Shown piece by piece: positions 1-9,055 of a DNA stretch of 64,000 nucleotides. Position numbers and translations under genes: made by a program. The notes below the pieces were generated by a model. That model was not told the origin of the DNA. It did no database searches and worked only from the letters and a program-made list of their open reading frames with translations. Each line of letters opens with the position of its first letter. Positions within the stretch are counted from its first letter, which is position 1. This DNA comes from Proteus terrae (GTDB lineage Bacteria > Pseudomonadota > Gammaproteobacteria > Enterobacterales > Enterobacteriaceae), in NCBI RefSeq assembly GCF_003144325.1, contig NZ_PENS01000012.1, positions 90,278 to 154,277 on the forward strand, written 5' to 3'.

Positions 1-587
1 CACTACACCAAGGCTGGAAAGTTGTGCAAAACGTGCTTGAGTGGAGTTGTGGCGTGAGTGACTATATGGCAAGAATGCTAGAAATCTATCACCGTTATCA
101 ACCTAAAGGGCAAATTGCGTGTACACGTAAAAATATCCCTAATACAAAGTTACTAGCAACTCAAGCGGTACTTGCAGGTGGTGGTGTTATTCATCGCCAA
201 GGCTGTTCTGAAACTATTTTACTCTTTGCTAATCATCGTCGATTTTTATCAGAGCCTGATAATTGGGCACAACACATTAAGCTGTTACGCCAAGCGGCGC
301 CTGAAAAATGCATTGTTGTAGAAGCCGACGATATTGAACAAGCAAGAGAAGCGTTAAAAGCACAGCCTGATATTTTACAGCTCGATAAATTCTCAACTGA
401 AGATATCTCACTGTTACAACAAGAAGCGCCTCAAATTGCACCTCATTGTCACTTATCTGTAGCTGGCGGTATTAACCTCAATACTATCGAGAAATATGCA
501 CAAACAGGCATTACCTTAATGGTAACGTCTGCGCCTTATTATGCATCACCGACAGATATTAAAGTTCGCCTTTATCCAAAAGATTAA
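1..587 (+). CDS. modD: ModD-like protein (quinolinate phosphoribosyltransferase family), 5'-truncated by window edge
   Basis: The frame stays open to the left edge, so the true start lies outside the window; a GTG at 24 is internal. About 195 codons are visible, the C-terminal two thirds of a ~280-residue protein. The sequence has the features of nicotinate-nucleotide pyrophosphorylase-like ModD: the TRKNIPNTKLLATQAVLAGGG segment, a run of E-A-D/DD residues and the barrel end VAGGINLNTI. ModD genes accompany molybdate-type ABC transporters, but the reaction is unproven. A TonB receptor follows 272 bp downstream, so the pair probably ends a metal uptake locus whose ABC genes lie upstream. An alternative is a true NadC, but the context favours ModD. 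Confidence 0.8.
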   Translation, partial: LHQGWKVVQNVLEWSCGVSDYMARMLEIYHRYQPKGQIACTRKNIPNTKLLATQAVLAGGGVIHRQGCSETILLFANHRRFLSEPDNWAQHIKLLRQAAPEKCIVVEADDIEQAREALKAQPDILQLDKFSTEDISLLQQEAPQIAPHCHLSVAGGINLNTIEKYAQTGITLMVTSAPYYASPTDIKVRLYPKD

Positions 588-764
588 ATAAAAACAGCAA
601 TTTATTTGTAAGTGAGTATTTACATATTTAATCAACAATAAATAGAGACAACATCAACTCAATGTAAAAGAAGTTATAACAAGGGAATAGTTGTAGTGGC
701 ATAGAGGAACATCTTTGCTGAACATCTTTTGTTTGAGTCTGTTGCTTTACTTTATAACAAGACC

Positions 765-789
765 GAGTACTAACACTTTGTTAGTACTC
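765..789 (+). terminator. Hairpin after modD
   Basis: A perfect 10-bp inverted repeat (GAGTACTAAC / GTTAGTACTC, loop ACTTT) is followed by an AT-rich, T-rich stretch. It probably terminates the modD transcript. Because it lies only 70 bp before the receptor gene, it could also be a leader hairpin or operator for that gene. The rest of 588-859 shows the repeated string AACATCTTT at about 709-731 but no gene. Confidence 0.5.
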
Positions 790-859
790 AATTTATTCAT
801 TTATTTTTACACATATCGTTATATAAAAGATTATATATAGATTGTAAACTGAGATTGGA

Positions 860-2815
860 ATGATGAAATTAAAACCTCTATGCTACTGTTTATCTCTTGC
901 TCTACTGCCTAGTATTGCACTTGCTGACACCACTTATGGGCAATCAACGCCTGATTTATTAACCGTTTGGAGTAGTCCTATCGCGGCAAACCCAGACGTG
1001 TTAACACAAGAGCAGATGCTTGAACAAAATAAAGTGAATGCGGCACAAGCCATTGCAACATTACCCGGTGTTGTTATGCAAAAATCTGGCAATCGTAATG
1101 AATACACCATTAAAGTACGTGGCTTTGATAGCCGCCAAGTACCTGTATTCTTTGATGGTATTCCAACGTATGTTCCTTATGATGGCAACTTAGACTTAGC
1201 GCGTTTTACCACTAACGATCTAGCCAGTATTGAAGTTAACAAAGGTTATACCTCATTACTACAAGGCCCTAACTTAATGGGTGGTGCAATTAATATCACT
1301 ACGGCGACGCCTAAAAAACCATTAGAAGGAAGCATTGCTTATTCTCAAGGTTTTGCTCGTGGTGCTGATTATGCCCATAACATGAGTGCCCGTTTAGGAG
1401 CACGCAATGATCTAGGCTTTATTCAAATCAGTGGTAGTCAATTAAAACAACGCTTTACGCCAATTCCTGGTGCTGATGAAAATAATGCAGCTGCGGGTAC
1501 TCATGGACGTCGTGATAATTCGGCAACTGATGATAAACGTGGCATGATCAAAGTGGGTTGGACACCACGCGCTTCTGACGAATATACCCTGACTTATGTA
1601 AAACAGGACGGTGAAAAAAATAGCCCACCAAATACTTCTGCTAATGCAAAAGGTAAATATAAATATTGGGCATGGCCAGATTACAACAAAGAGAGTTACT
1701 ACTATAGCGGTATCACTCAAATCACTGATGGTATTAATCTGCAAAGCCGTGCATACCACGATAAGTTCGAAAATACCCTCTATATGTACCCTAAAAAAGG
1801 TAATACCGTAGACTATAGTCACTATGACGATTACAGCACCGGTGCTGCATTACAGTTAGGTATAGATACACGTGAAAGTGACCTCCTCTCTTTTGCTGCA
1901 CACTGGAAAGATGACGTTCACCGTTCTCAAAAAGAAAAAAATGGTGATTGGATGCGTTATAAAGACAGAACATGGTCTTTAGCGACAGAATATCAATGGG
2001 CAGCTACTAATGATCTCGATTTAGTAGGTGCAATTAGCTACGACTGGCGTGACAGTGTTGATACTGATAAAGGGGCTGATGATAATAAGCAAACCGCCTT
2101 TAACTGGGAGATAATGGCTAAATATTCATTAGCCAATAATGATAACGTTCGTTTCTCTGTTTCTGATCGCAGCCGCTTCCCGACACAAAAAGAGCGTTAC
2201 ACCACTGAAAAACCAAAAGATGGATCAAAAGGAATTATCAATCCAGATTTAGATCCTGAACGTGCATTATCTTTCGACCTAACCTATGAAGGACACATTA
2301 CAGATAAATGGGGTTACCAAACCAGCATTTACTATAACCGTATCAGTGATGCGATTATGGCACACACGGTTTATCGTAATGGCAAAGCATTCTTCCAAAA
2401 CCAAAATAGCGGACGTGTTGACTATGTTGGTCTTGATTTAGGTACTAAAGGTAATGTGGTTGATTGGTTAGAGCTTGGCTTAAACTACAGCTATATTCAT
2501 AGCGATCCAAAACAAGTAGCGCATGTTGAAGGTTTACCAAAACATAAAGCCTATATGTGGATGACATTTATTCCTGTTGAACAAGTCCGTTTTACCATTA
2601 TCGAAGAAGCACAAGGTTGGACTTATAATCGCATTGATGAAAATGACAAGTTAGCAGGTTATGTAAAAACTGATCTTCGTTTAGATTATGAATTTGGTTA
2701 TGGCGTTTCTGCTAATGCTTCTATTAATAACCTTTTTGATAAATCTTATGAATATACTCAAGGTTATATGGAAGATGGTCGTAATTACTGGTTAGGTGTA
2801 GAATATAAATTCTAA
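860..2815 (+). CDS. TonB-dependent outer-membrane receptor
   Basis: This is a 651-residue outer-membrane receptor for uptake of a metal complex or siderophore powered by TonB. A signal peptide (residues 1-22, cleaved after ALA) is followed by a TonB-box-like DLLTVWSS at about 32-39, a plug domain with the VRGFDSRQVPVFFDGIP and INITTATP strands, and a beta-barrel ending in the typical aromatic terminus YKF. Length is normal for the family. Two ATGs in tandem (860, 863) could start it. It follows modD, so a molybdate, tungstate or metallophore substrate is plausible, but the substrate cannot be read from the sequence. Confidence 0.88.
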   Translation: MMKLKPLCYCLSLALLPSIALADTTYGQSTPDLLTVWSSPIAANPDVLTQEQMLEQNKVNAAQAIATLPGVVMQKSGNRNEYTIKVRGFDSRQVPVFFDGIPTYVPYDGNLDLARFTTNDLASIEVNKGYTSLLQGPNLMGGAINITTATPKKPLEGSIAYSQGFARGADYAHNMSARLGARNDLGFIQISGSQLKQRFTPIPGADENNAAAGTHGRRDNSATDDKRGMIKVGWTPRASDEYTLTYVKQDGEKNSPPNTSANAKGKYKYWAWPDYNKESYYYSGITQITDGINLQSRAYHDKFENTLYMYPKKGNTVDYSHYDDYSTGAALQLGIDTRESDLLSFAAHWKDDVHRSQKEKNGDWMRYKDRTWSLATEYQWAATNDLDLVGAISYDWRDSVDTDKGADDNKQTAFNWEIMAKYSLANNDNVRFSVSDRSRFPTQKERYTTEKPKDGSKGIINPDLDPERALSFDLTYEGHITDKWGYQTSIYYNRISDAIMAHTVYRNGKAFFQNQNSGRVDYVGLDLGTKGNVVDWLELGLNYSYIHSDPKQVAHVEGLPKHKAYMWMTFIPVEQVRFTIIEEAQGWTYNRIDENDKLAGYVKTDLRLDYEFGYGVSANASINNLFDKSYEYTQGYMEDGRNYWLGVEYKF

Positions 2816-2840
2816 TTTAAACCATTCGTTATAAAGTAAA

Positions 2841-2867
2841 GAGCTGATATTCATACTCTATCAGCTC
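2841..2867. terminator. Bidirectional terminator between receptor gene and T3SS operon
   Basis: GAGCTGATA and TATCAGCTC form a perfect 9-bp stem with a 9-nt loop. It lies 25 bp after the receptor stop and about 50 bp past the end of the converging T3SS operon. T-rich sequence follows in both directions (GTTCTTAT on plus, TTTACTTTAT on minus). Confidence 0.6.
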
Positions 2868-2918
2868 GTTCTTATCCCTAAAATAAATTGACTTTCCATA
2901 AAATTACTTTATATAAAA

Positions 2919-3959
2919 TTAAAATTTAAGAAATCCTCTTGCCATTTCTAATAATGTATTCATGGTACTACTCACTATTTTCACAAAATTATCATAGTTA
3001 CTATTGGCTGCACTATATTTTTTGGAAAGTTCATCAAGATTTGTATTAACACCTTTTTCAAAGGCATCTAACGTTTTCTTCAATAAATCAAACTCAGTTT
3101 GTAATATATCATGCTCACCTTGCGGCATTTGTTTTAAATAATCAATTAATTTATCTAGCCCTGATAAATCTAATCCAACATTAAATAAAAAAGAAATATT
3201 AGGTCTAGTCGTTCCTGAATTATCATTTTTTTGTGATGTAATGCCTTTGATTTGACTCAGTAATTTATCTACTGCGTCCACAGCGTTATCAGCATCGGTA
3301 TTACTTTCATAATAGACTTTTTCACCATTGATTATTCTAAAAAATCGGCCATCATCATCCTTATTAAAAAACATCCATACGCTAAAAAACCCAGGTTTAT
3401 TCAACTTGCTTTTTAATACATTCAATTTATAAAGCAATTCATCAATATTTATATTGATATATCCATCTTTACTTCCAGCCTTAGTAGCATTACCTAATTC
3501 AGATAATATTTCTCTTAACTCTCTTACAAAATCCATATATTTAGAGAATATTTCTTTAAATACATCTAAGTAGTCATTTTTACCCACGGCAATGGATTGT
3601 TTTACATCATTAAAGAGATCATGCAATGAATCTGTTGGATAATTTTTCTTTAATTGAGCATTTTTTATATCTCGAGAGATATCATTAATTTCATCTAAAC
3701 ACTTTTTTTTATTAATATAATTTTTCACATAGTCTTCATCAAGAGAAAGATATTTTCCTTTTTGAGATTTATTTTCTAATTTTTTATTTTCTTTAGAATC
3801 ATTAAGAAAAAAATATTGATACTCTCTTTTTATATACTCGAATAATAAACGAGAATTAATTAAAAATTCATCTTGATTACATTCTATTAAATTAGACAAT
3901 TGAGAATTTAAGTATACTTTATTATTTTTAGAAAAATTACAATCAATAGTAGCATCCAT
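2919..3959 (-). CDS. sctA: T3SS needle-tip protein, IpaD/SipD family (copy 1, intact)
   Basis: This 346-residue hydrophilic protein is predicted to cap the T3SS needle, sense host contact and template the translocon. The diagnostic IpaD/SipD C-terminus is present: a long helix ending YSAANSNYDNFVKIVSST followed by MNTLLEMARGFLKF. A helical segment near residues 115-160 and a variable central domain precede it, and length fits the family (IpaD 332). It is the last gene of the long minus-strand operon, after a paralogue with near-identical termini (4090-5335). Family assignment is firm. Whether the two copies are alternative tips or one is a relic is unknown. Confidence 0.85.
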   Translation of the reverse strand: MDATIDCNFSKNNKVYLNSQLSNLIECNQDEFLINSRLLFEYIKREYQYFFLNDSKENKKLENKSQKGKYLSLDEDYVKNYINKKKCLDEINDISRDIKNAQLKKNYPTDSLHDLFNDVKQSIAVGKNDYLDVFKEIFSKYMDFVRELREILSELGNATKAGSKDGYININIDELLYKLNVLKSKLNKPGFFSVWMFFNKDDDGRFFRIINGEKVYYESNTDADNAVDAVDKLLSQIKGITSQKNDNSGTTRPNISFLFNVGLDLSGLDKLIDYLKQMPQGEHDILQTEFDLLKKTLDAFEKGVNTNLDELSKKYSAANSNYDNFVKIVSSTMNTLLEMARGFLKF

Positions 3960-4089
3960 AGCATTAACCTTCTTAATATTAATTAAATAAAGTAAGTCAT
4001 TTTAAACAGGAATTTAAAATCACATACTGTGTTAGCATTATTGGACAATTTTCTCTAATAAATAATTTTTAATTTTAAATATATAAAAT

Positions 4090-5335
4090 TTAGAATCGCA
4101 AAAAACCTTTTGCCATCTCTAGTAATGTATTAATTGTACTGCTGACAATTTTCACAAAGTTATCATAATTACTATTTGCTGAACTATATTTTTTAGAAAG
4201 TTCATCCAAATTAGTATTTATCTTTTTTTCTAAAGCATCAAGTGATTTTTTAAATAGATCAAATTCCGTTTGTAAGATATTTTTAAATCTCTTCTCATCT
4301 CTTTCTTTTTTTAATTTTTCTATATTTTCATTAGCATAGAATTCAGCTTGTTTTAGAATTGTTTTTTTATCCACATTAATAAAATTTAAAACCATTTTTG
4401 GATATTTATTAACATACTCATTTATAAAACCTTCTCTTTTACTTTCTATTTCATCATTCGTCATTTCTTTTTCTTTACTTATTTTATCATTAACTATATC
4501 TAAGATCTTATTTAATTCATTTAATGAAATATAATAAAAAAAATCCACATCAATATTATTCCACTCTGATAATAAATTTTCTTTTTTCGCTGGTATAATT
4601 CCTTTTACATCCATTAACAATTTACTTATTGCATTTAAAGCATGATCAACTTGCTTTTTATTTGAATAATTTATTTTATGATTATTTAAGTGTCTTATAT
4701 AACTACCATCATACTGATATTCAAAAAACAATTTAGTGTTAAAAAATAATTTCTCTTTATTTTTTCTATTATATTCATTTTTAAAACTTTCTAATACTCT
4801 TGTGAATTCAATGAAATTAACAGCAATATACCCATCTTTTTTCCCTGCCTTGGTATATTTACTTAGTGATGTTATCGCCGTTCTTAATTCTCTTACATAA
4901 TCCATATAATTAGAAAAAATAGATTTAAATACATCTAAATAATCATTTTTACCAACAATAATGGATTGTTTGACTTCATGAAAGAAATCACTCAATGAAT
5001 CAGTAGGATAGTTATCATTAGAAAGTTTTTCTTTTATCAGTGGTGATAATTTATCTATGGAATTCAAACATTTTTTATTCCCAATAATATTTTTATTATA
5101 TTGTTCAGAGAGAGATAAATATTTCTCTCTCTGTTTTTCCTTTTAAATCATTACATATCAGCCAGCTATTAAGATCAAAATTTTTATAATCTCGTCTTAT
5201 ATTTATAAGTAAACTTTCCATTTCATCGAAATTTTTTATTTTACGTTTAGGAATGGAAATACCATCACTCGTTGATAAAGATACTTCCAAATACTCAGCT
5301 ATATTAGACATCCCTGAATCAATAGCTTTAGACAT
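4090..5335 (-). pseudogene. sctA: T3SS needle-tip protein, IpaD/SipD family (copy 2), split by a frameshift at about 5106-5133
   Basis: Two frames together make one IpaD-like protein of about 415 residues. The 5' frame (start 5335, stop at 5105) gives 76 residues including DEMESLLINIRRDYKNF, matching copy 1's N-terminal region. The 3' frame reads EKYLSLSEQYNKNI...NKKCL and aligns with copy 1's GKYLSLDEDYVKNYINKKKCL, then continues to the same C-terminus. The break lies in a GA/CT repeat that forms a 10-bp inverted repeat (CAGAGAGAGA, 5106-5115, against 5124-5133). Adding one GA or CT unit restores the full frame. The 3' part alone could only start at an internal TTG. It may be a pseudogene, a slippage-switched gene or an error. 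The upstream sipC homologue ends 12 bp away. Confidence 0.82.
5106..5133. repeat. GA/CT inverted repeat at the tip-gene frameshift
   Basis: CAGAGAGAGA and TCTCTCTCTG form a perfect 10-bp inverted repeat around an 8-nt AT loop. In the minus-strand mRNA the stop codon of the first frame (UGA) begins at the 3' edge of this hairpin. Both arms are short dinucleotide repeats, so a 2-nt gain or loss in either arm changes frame. Confidence 0.75.
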
Positions 5336-5347
5336 AAAATTATCCTC

Positions 5348-6175
5348 TTATACTTTTGAAGCAATAGCAGAAGCAACATCTTGCTGAGCATGAATAACAG
5401 CTTCAATAGCTTGTACTAAGGCTTTGATAATTTCAGTAACTTCTCTTTGCATTTCATTATTATTATTAATAACATGATTGTTAATACTTCCTCTCGCTTC
5501 TAATACTTTTTGTTTACCATCAAGTATGATCCCTTGAGACTGCATCGTTTGATCTGCAACTCTTGCCAAAGGATCTGCTGTTGTAGTCACTAGATTACCA
5601 GTAATCATAGTAGGGTTAGAGTGTCCTATTAGATTTTTTCCCATCCCTTTAATTGAAACAAATGCTCCCATACCATGTATTGCCATTGAAATACCTGCGC
5701 TAGTAATGGCTGCACCTACCATAATATTTGCTTTTTTATTTAAATTATCTTTTATTTGTTCTGCTATATTTAATTCTACATTCATTAACATAACACCCAT
5801 TTCTCTAGATGCTTCAAACTTCTTAATCATTGCTTCTAAATATCTAACCATTAAATTAATTAATTTCATCATATCATCAGATAAAAAATCAAACGTTCCT
5901 AGGCTTTCAGTTTTAATATGATCATAAATATCATTATCATTATCTACTTCAAGTGATTTTAATATGTCTTTTATAGTGGGTGTTTTTACTTCTGGCTCTG
6001 ACAAAATTGGTATTATATTTTCTTTTGTTTTTTCTATAAATTCTTTTACTTTAGGTTCAATTAATCTTTGTAACTGTTCTTCATTAAGAGAGTTTTTAGT
6101 CTCATTAATATCACTCGATTCTAATTTAGAGTTATTAAATAATTTAAAATCATCATTATTGACTTTCATATTCAT
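5348..6175 (-). CDS. sctB: T3SS translocator, IpaC/SipC-like
   Basis: This 275-residue protein is the minor translocator expected to form the host-membrane pore with the IpaB-like protein. It has a polar N-terminus, a single hydrophobic glycine/alanine segment at about residues 150-175 (IMVGAAITSAGISMAI), and an amphipathic helical C-terminus ending DVASAIASKV. It is shorter than IpaC (363) or SipC (409), so the assignment leans on the single membrane segment and on position between the sipB-like and sipD-like genes. It starts 28 bp after the upstream stop. SicA-like chaperone binding is inferred. Confidence 0.75.
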   Translation of the reverse strand: MNMKVNNDDFKLFNNSKLESSDINETKNSLNEEQLQRLIEPKVKEFIEKTKENIIPILSEPEVKTPTIKDILKSLEVDNDNDIYDHIKTESLGTFDFLSDDMMKLINLMVRYLEAMIKKFEASREMGVMLMNVELNIAEQIKDNLNKKANIMVGAAITSAGISMAIHGMGAFVSIKGMGKNLIGHSNPTMITGNLVTTTADPLARVADQTMQSQGIILDGKQKVLEARGSINNHVINNNNEMQREVTEIIKALVQAIEAVIHAQQDVASAIASKV

Positions 6176-6202
6176 ATATAAACCTCGAAAAAATAGACTT
6201 TA

Positions 6203-8401
6203 TTAAATAGATATATTTTTTATAATATCTGACTTTAATTTATTACTCACTGAAGATTTATCACTCATGCTTTTTAAAATCTCAGTTAAAGTATCAATAT
6301 TTTCATGATAACTTTCCATTATCTTATCCATCAATTTTTGAATTAGATTTAATATGGCTTCCAACTTTTTACTATCTGCCATAGATTGCAAAATTTTTGC
6401 AGAAATAATGCTACTATAAATATTAACTGCATTTGTTGCCGTTGAGTTTACCAATTTAGAAATAACCACCGTACGATTTAACATGGTGATAGCTTTCTGT
6501 GAAATATCCTTAGTCAGTTGTTTATTAATTTTCTCCATTACTTCTTCAAGTGCTTGCACAATGATTTCTTTAATCATTTTTCCCATCATAGATTCTAATG
6601 CATCATGCAATATTCTTTTTAATGTATCTCTGAGTTGTTGATTAAATATTTTATTTGCAACATTGGTCATACCTTTCATTGCAGGACCAATTACAAAGCT
6701 TAATGCCATTGCAGCAACAAATAAAATAACAGTAATAGCTATTTTTAGTGCCATTTTCAGTTTTTCTTGAATTGAATTTTTCATCTCCTCAATCATTTTC
6801 TTATCTAAGCCCAATCCCTTTAATCCATCTATAGTGCTATTAATTACATCAGCTAAAAAATCAACAATGGAATCTATCGCTTTCATAATAGCTTCTGAAA
6901 CAGGTGCCATTATTTCGTCCATAAACGATTTATCATGTATAGCTTGATATACTTCATCAGCGACAGTTAACGCCACATCAGCGACAAATAATGTTACCGC
7001 AACAGCCATTAATGCCATTGAAGCACCTGCTGTAAAAATAGAAGCAATACCTGCGACAAGTGCGAGTAATCCACCTAAAATTTTTAAACCAATGCCAGCC
7101 CAAAATTGAATCTCCTCTTGCTTTTTAATTTGAGCTTTTTGATCTTCTATTTTATCTTTTAATGTTTTTTCAGTGACTTCCTGCATTTCTTCAAAGAGTT
7201 TTTGCTCACTTTCAGTTCGCTGTAACATTACTTTTAATGTTAATTCTCTTGTTTTCGCCAACAAAAAAGTTAACAATGCCATTCCTGATAATGAGTCAGA
7301 CATTATTTCAAGCTCTAATGCACTTTGTGAAAGCGTTAATGTTCTATAGGTATCTTTTATTTGTTCCAGCTTTTCTTTAATTGACTCATTTTCTTTCTTA
7401 TTTATTAATGCTTTTAATTCTTCTCTATGTGACGTAATTTTATTTATCTTATCGTCGCTTATAGGCACGTTAGGCATATATTTAAAAGCTTCATCAAAAA
7501 AATCAGATAGTTTTCCATATAATTTATCTAATTCATCTAATGACATTTTTGAAAGATCATCAGGCAACTTCATAAATGGAAAAGCTTTTTCAAGTAACTT
7601 TTCCGTATCTTCTTTCGATTTAATATTTCCAGAGAGTAATTCTTTAATTAATGAGCTTGGGATATTGTTGTTTTTTAAAAACTTTTCAACTTCTGCTTCT
7701 GTTTTGAAATTATTATCTTTTAGCTGATTATAAATTTCCATCCAATAATCAACATAAGCATTTTTAGTATTTTTTACTTCATCTAAAACTGAATTAATTT
7801 GTTCTTTTAAACCATCAATGCCTTTAGATAGTTTATCTAACTTATCCAGATAGTACTCAAGTTTATCTGGATCTTTAATGTTATTTAAAACATTTTGATG
7901 GATCACATTTTGATAAGATAATTGTAAGAATAAAAAATCATAATCTTTACTTGTTTTATTATTTTCTAATTTAATTGGCTCTGAAGGTATAGGTAGTAAT
8001 GATTTATTTTTATATGTATTTAATTTTCCCTCTACTTTTTTGTTATATAGATATTTCTCCTCACTAAGAATATTAAGTTTTTTGTTTCTTTTATTAACTT
8101 TATTTATCTCATTAAAATTTAATGTCTCATTATTATTTTCATTTTGTTCTGAAAAAACATTTATTTTATATTTAATATCATCTTTAATATTAATTCTTTG
8201 ATTATTCTTTTTTTGCTCTAATGGCACACGAAGTGAAGGTGCTAAAAAATTATTTTCTTTTTCTTTGAATTGTGATGCGACAAGATGCTCACTTGCCGCA
8301 TTAATTTGTTGTGCTTGCTGTACGTTATCTTTAGTAATTTTATCTATCTCTTTAGAAGTTAAAGGTGTAGATAATATTGTGTTATCATAAACCTTAATCA
8401 T
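6203..8401 (-). CDS. sctE: T3SS translocator, IpaB/SipB/BipB family
   Basis: This 732-residue major translocator has a charged N-terminal region, long coiled-coil helices (about 180-420), a hydrophobic hairpin at about 430-482 (FWAGIGLKILGGLLALVAGI then ALMAVAVTLFVADVALTVAD) and a second hydrophobic segment at about 550-577, followed by amphipathic helices. This is the SipB/IpaB layout, but the protein is about 140 residues longer than SipB (593); the extra length is an Asn/Lys-rich N-terminal part. The start codon lies 1 bp after the chaperone stop, so the two are translationally coupled. It inserts into host membrane after export. Confidence 0.88.
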   Translation of the reverse strand: MIKVYDNTILSTPLTSKEIDKITKDNVQQAQQINAASEHLVASQFKEKENNFLAPSLRVPLEQKKNNQRINIKDDIKYKINVFSEQNENNNETLNFNEINKVNKRNKKLNILSEEKYLYNKKVEGKLNTYKNKSLLPIPSEPIKLENNKTSKDYDFLFLQLSYQNVIHQNVLNNIKDPDKLEYYLDKLDKLSKGIDGLKEQINSVLDEVKNTKNAYVDYWMEIYNQLKDNNFKTEAEVEKFLKNNNIPSSLIKELLSGNIKSKEDTEKLLEKAFPFMKLPDDLSKMSLDELDKLYGKLSDFFDEAFKYMPNVPISDDKINKITSHREELKALINKKENESIKEKLEQIKDTYRTLTLSQSALELEIMSDSLSGMALLTFLLAKTRELTLKVMLQRTESEQKLFEEMQEVTEKTLKDKIEDQKAQIKKQEEIQFWAGIGLKILGGLLALVAGIASIFTAGASMALMAVAVTLFVADVALTVADEVYQAIHDKSFMDEIMAPVSEAIMKAIDSIVDFLADVINSTIDGLKGLGLDKKMIEEMKNSIQEKLKMALKIAITVILFVAAMALSFVIGPAMKGMTNVANKIFNQQLRDTLKRILHDALESMMGKMIKEIIVQALEEVMEKINKQLTKDISQKAITMLNRTVVISKLVNSTATNAVNIYSSIISAKILQSMADSKKLEAILNLIQKLMDKIMESYHENIDTLTEILKSMSDKSSVSNKLKSDIIKNISI

Positions 8402-8402
8402 G

Positions 8403-8909
8403 CTATTCTTCCTTCTCGGTATTCAAAACAACAAGAGGCACATCTTTTAAAGATCCTAAGTAAACATCGGCTCTCTCTTTTATAGAGAGATCATTGATAT
8501 TTTTTGACACCTGATCGAAACAATATTTAGCTTTTTCTTTTTCACCTAATGATAAATTACATTGCCCCGCATAAAAGACTGGTCTGTAATCATCCTTTGC
8601 ATTCAAATAAGCTAATGCATAAAGATCAATGGCGACTTGATACTGTTTTTTTAATTGTTTAACCGCGGCGAGCCCCATAATATAGTCAACATTATAAAAA
8701 TCGTAGAGGCATAAAAATTTAAAAATAGCTTCGGCTTCATCCAGTTTTCCTTTCTGGTAAAAGTCATATGCAAATGAATAAATTCCTTCCATAAATCCTT
8801 CTGAGATCGTGCTCTCATCCTTGAGTGAAGCCCCGTTTTGAGCAATAGAAACAATATAGCTTGCTAATTGATCAAGCTCTTTTTCTGACATTTTTTTATA
8901 TGCTGACAT
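8403..8909 (-). CDS. sicA: Class II T3SS translocator chaperone, SicA/IpgC/SycD family
   Basis: This 168-residue cytoplasmic protein is built of tetratricopeptide repeats, visible as YDFYQKGKLDEAEAIFKFL (about 50-70) and the following YNVDYIMGLAAVKQLKKQYQ and FYAGQCNLSLGEKEKAKYCF helices. Homologues hold both translocators before export and also act as coactivators of an AraC regulator (SicA with InvF, IpgC with MxiE). An InvF-like gene heads this operon, so the same feedback is plausible. An AAGGA ribosome binding site precedes the ATG. The 146-bp gap before it may hold a separate promoter. Confidence 0.88.
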   Translation of the reverse strand: MSAYKKMSEKELDQLASYIVSIAQNGASLKDESTISEGFMEGIYSFAYDFYQKGKLDEAEAIFKFLCLYDFYNVDYIMGLAAVKQLKKQYQVAIDLYALAYLNAKDDYRPVFYAGQCNLSLGEKEKAKYCFDQVSKNINDLSIKERADVYLGSLKDVPLVVLNTEKEE

Positions 8910-9055
8910 GATGTTAATCCTTTCATCTATGATGAATAATTAATAATTAAATAATAATTTATTCATTATTTAATTTCTTTAATAAAACACACGCCTATAT
9001 TTACAAATATAAATATATTATTTTTATAATTAAATTATGAATGCATTCAATGGAT

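Noticed and set aside
1442..1822. A 126-codon open frame antisense to the TonB receptor gene
   Set aside because: It mirrors the codon pattern of the receptor gene, has no ribosome binding site and its hydrophobic product is typical of antisense frames.
5106..5133. Programmed ribosomal frameshift in the tip gene as the main explanation
   Set aside because: No classical slippery heptamer is present; slippage in the DNA repeat or an error is simpler. It is kept only as an alternative.
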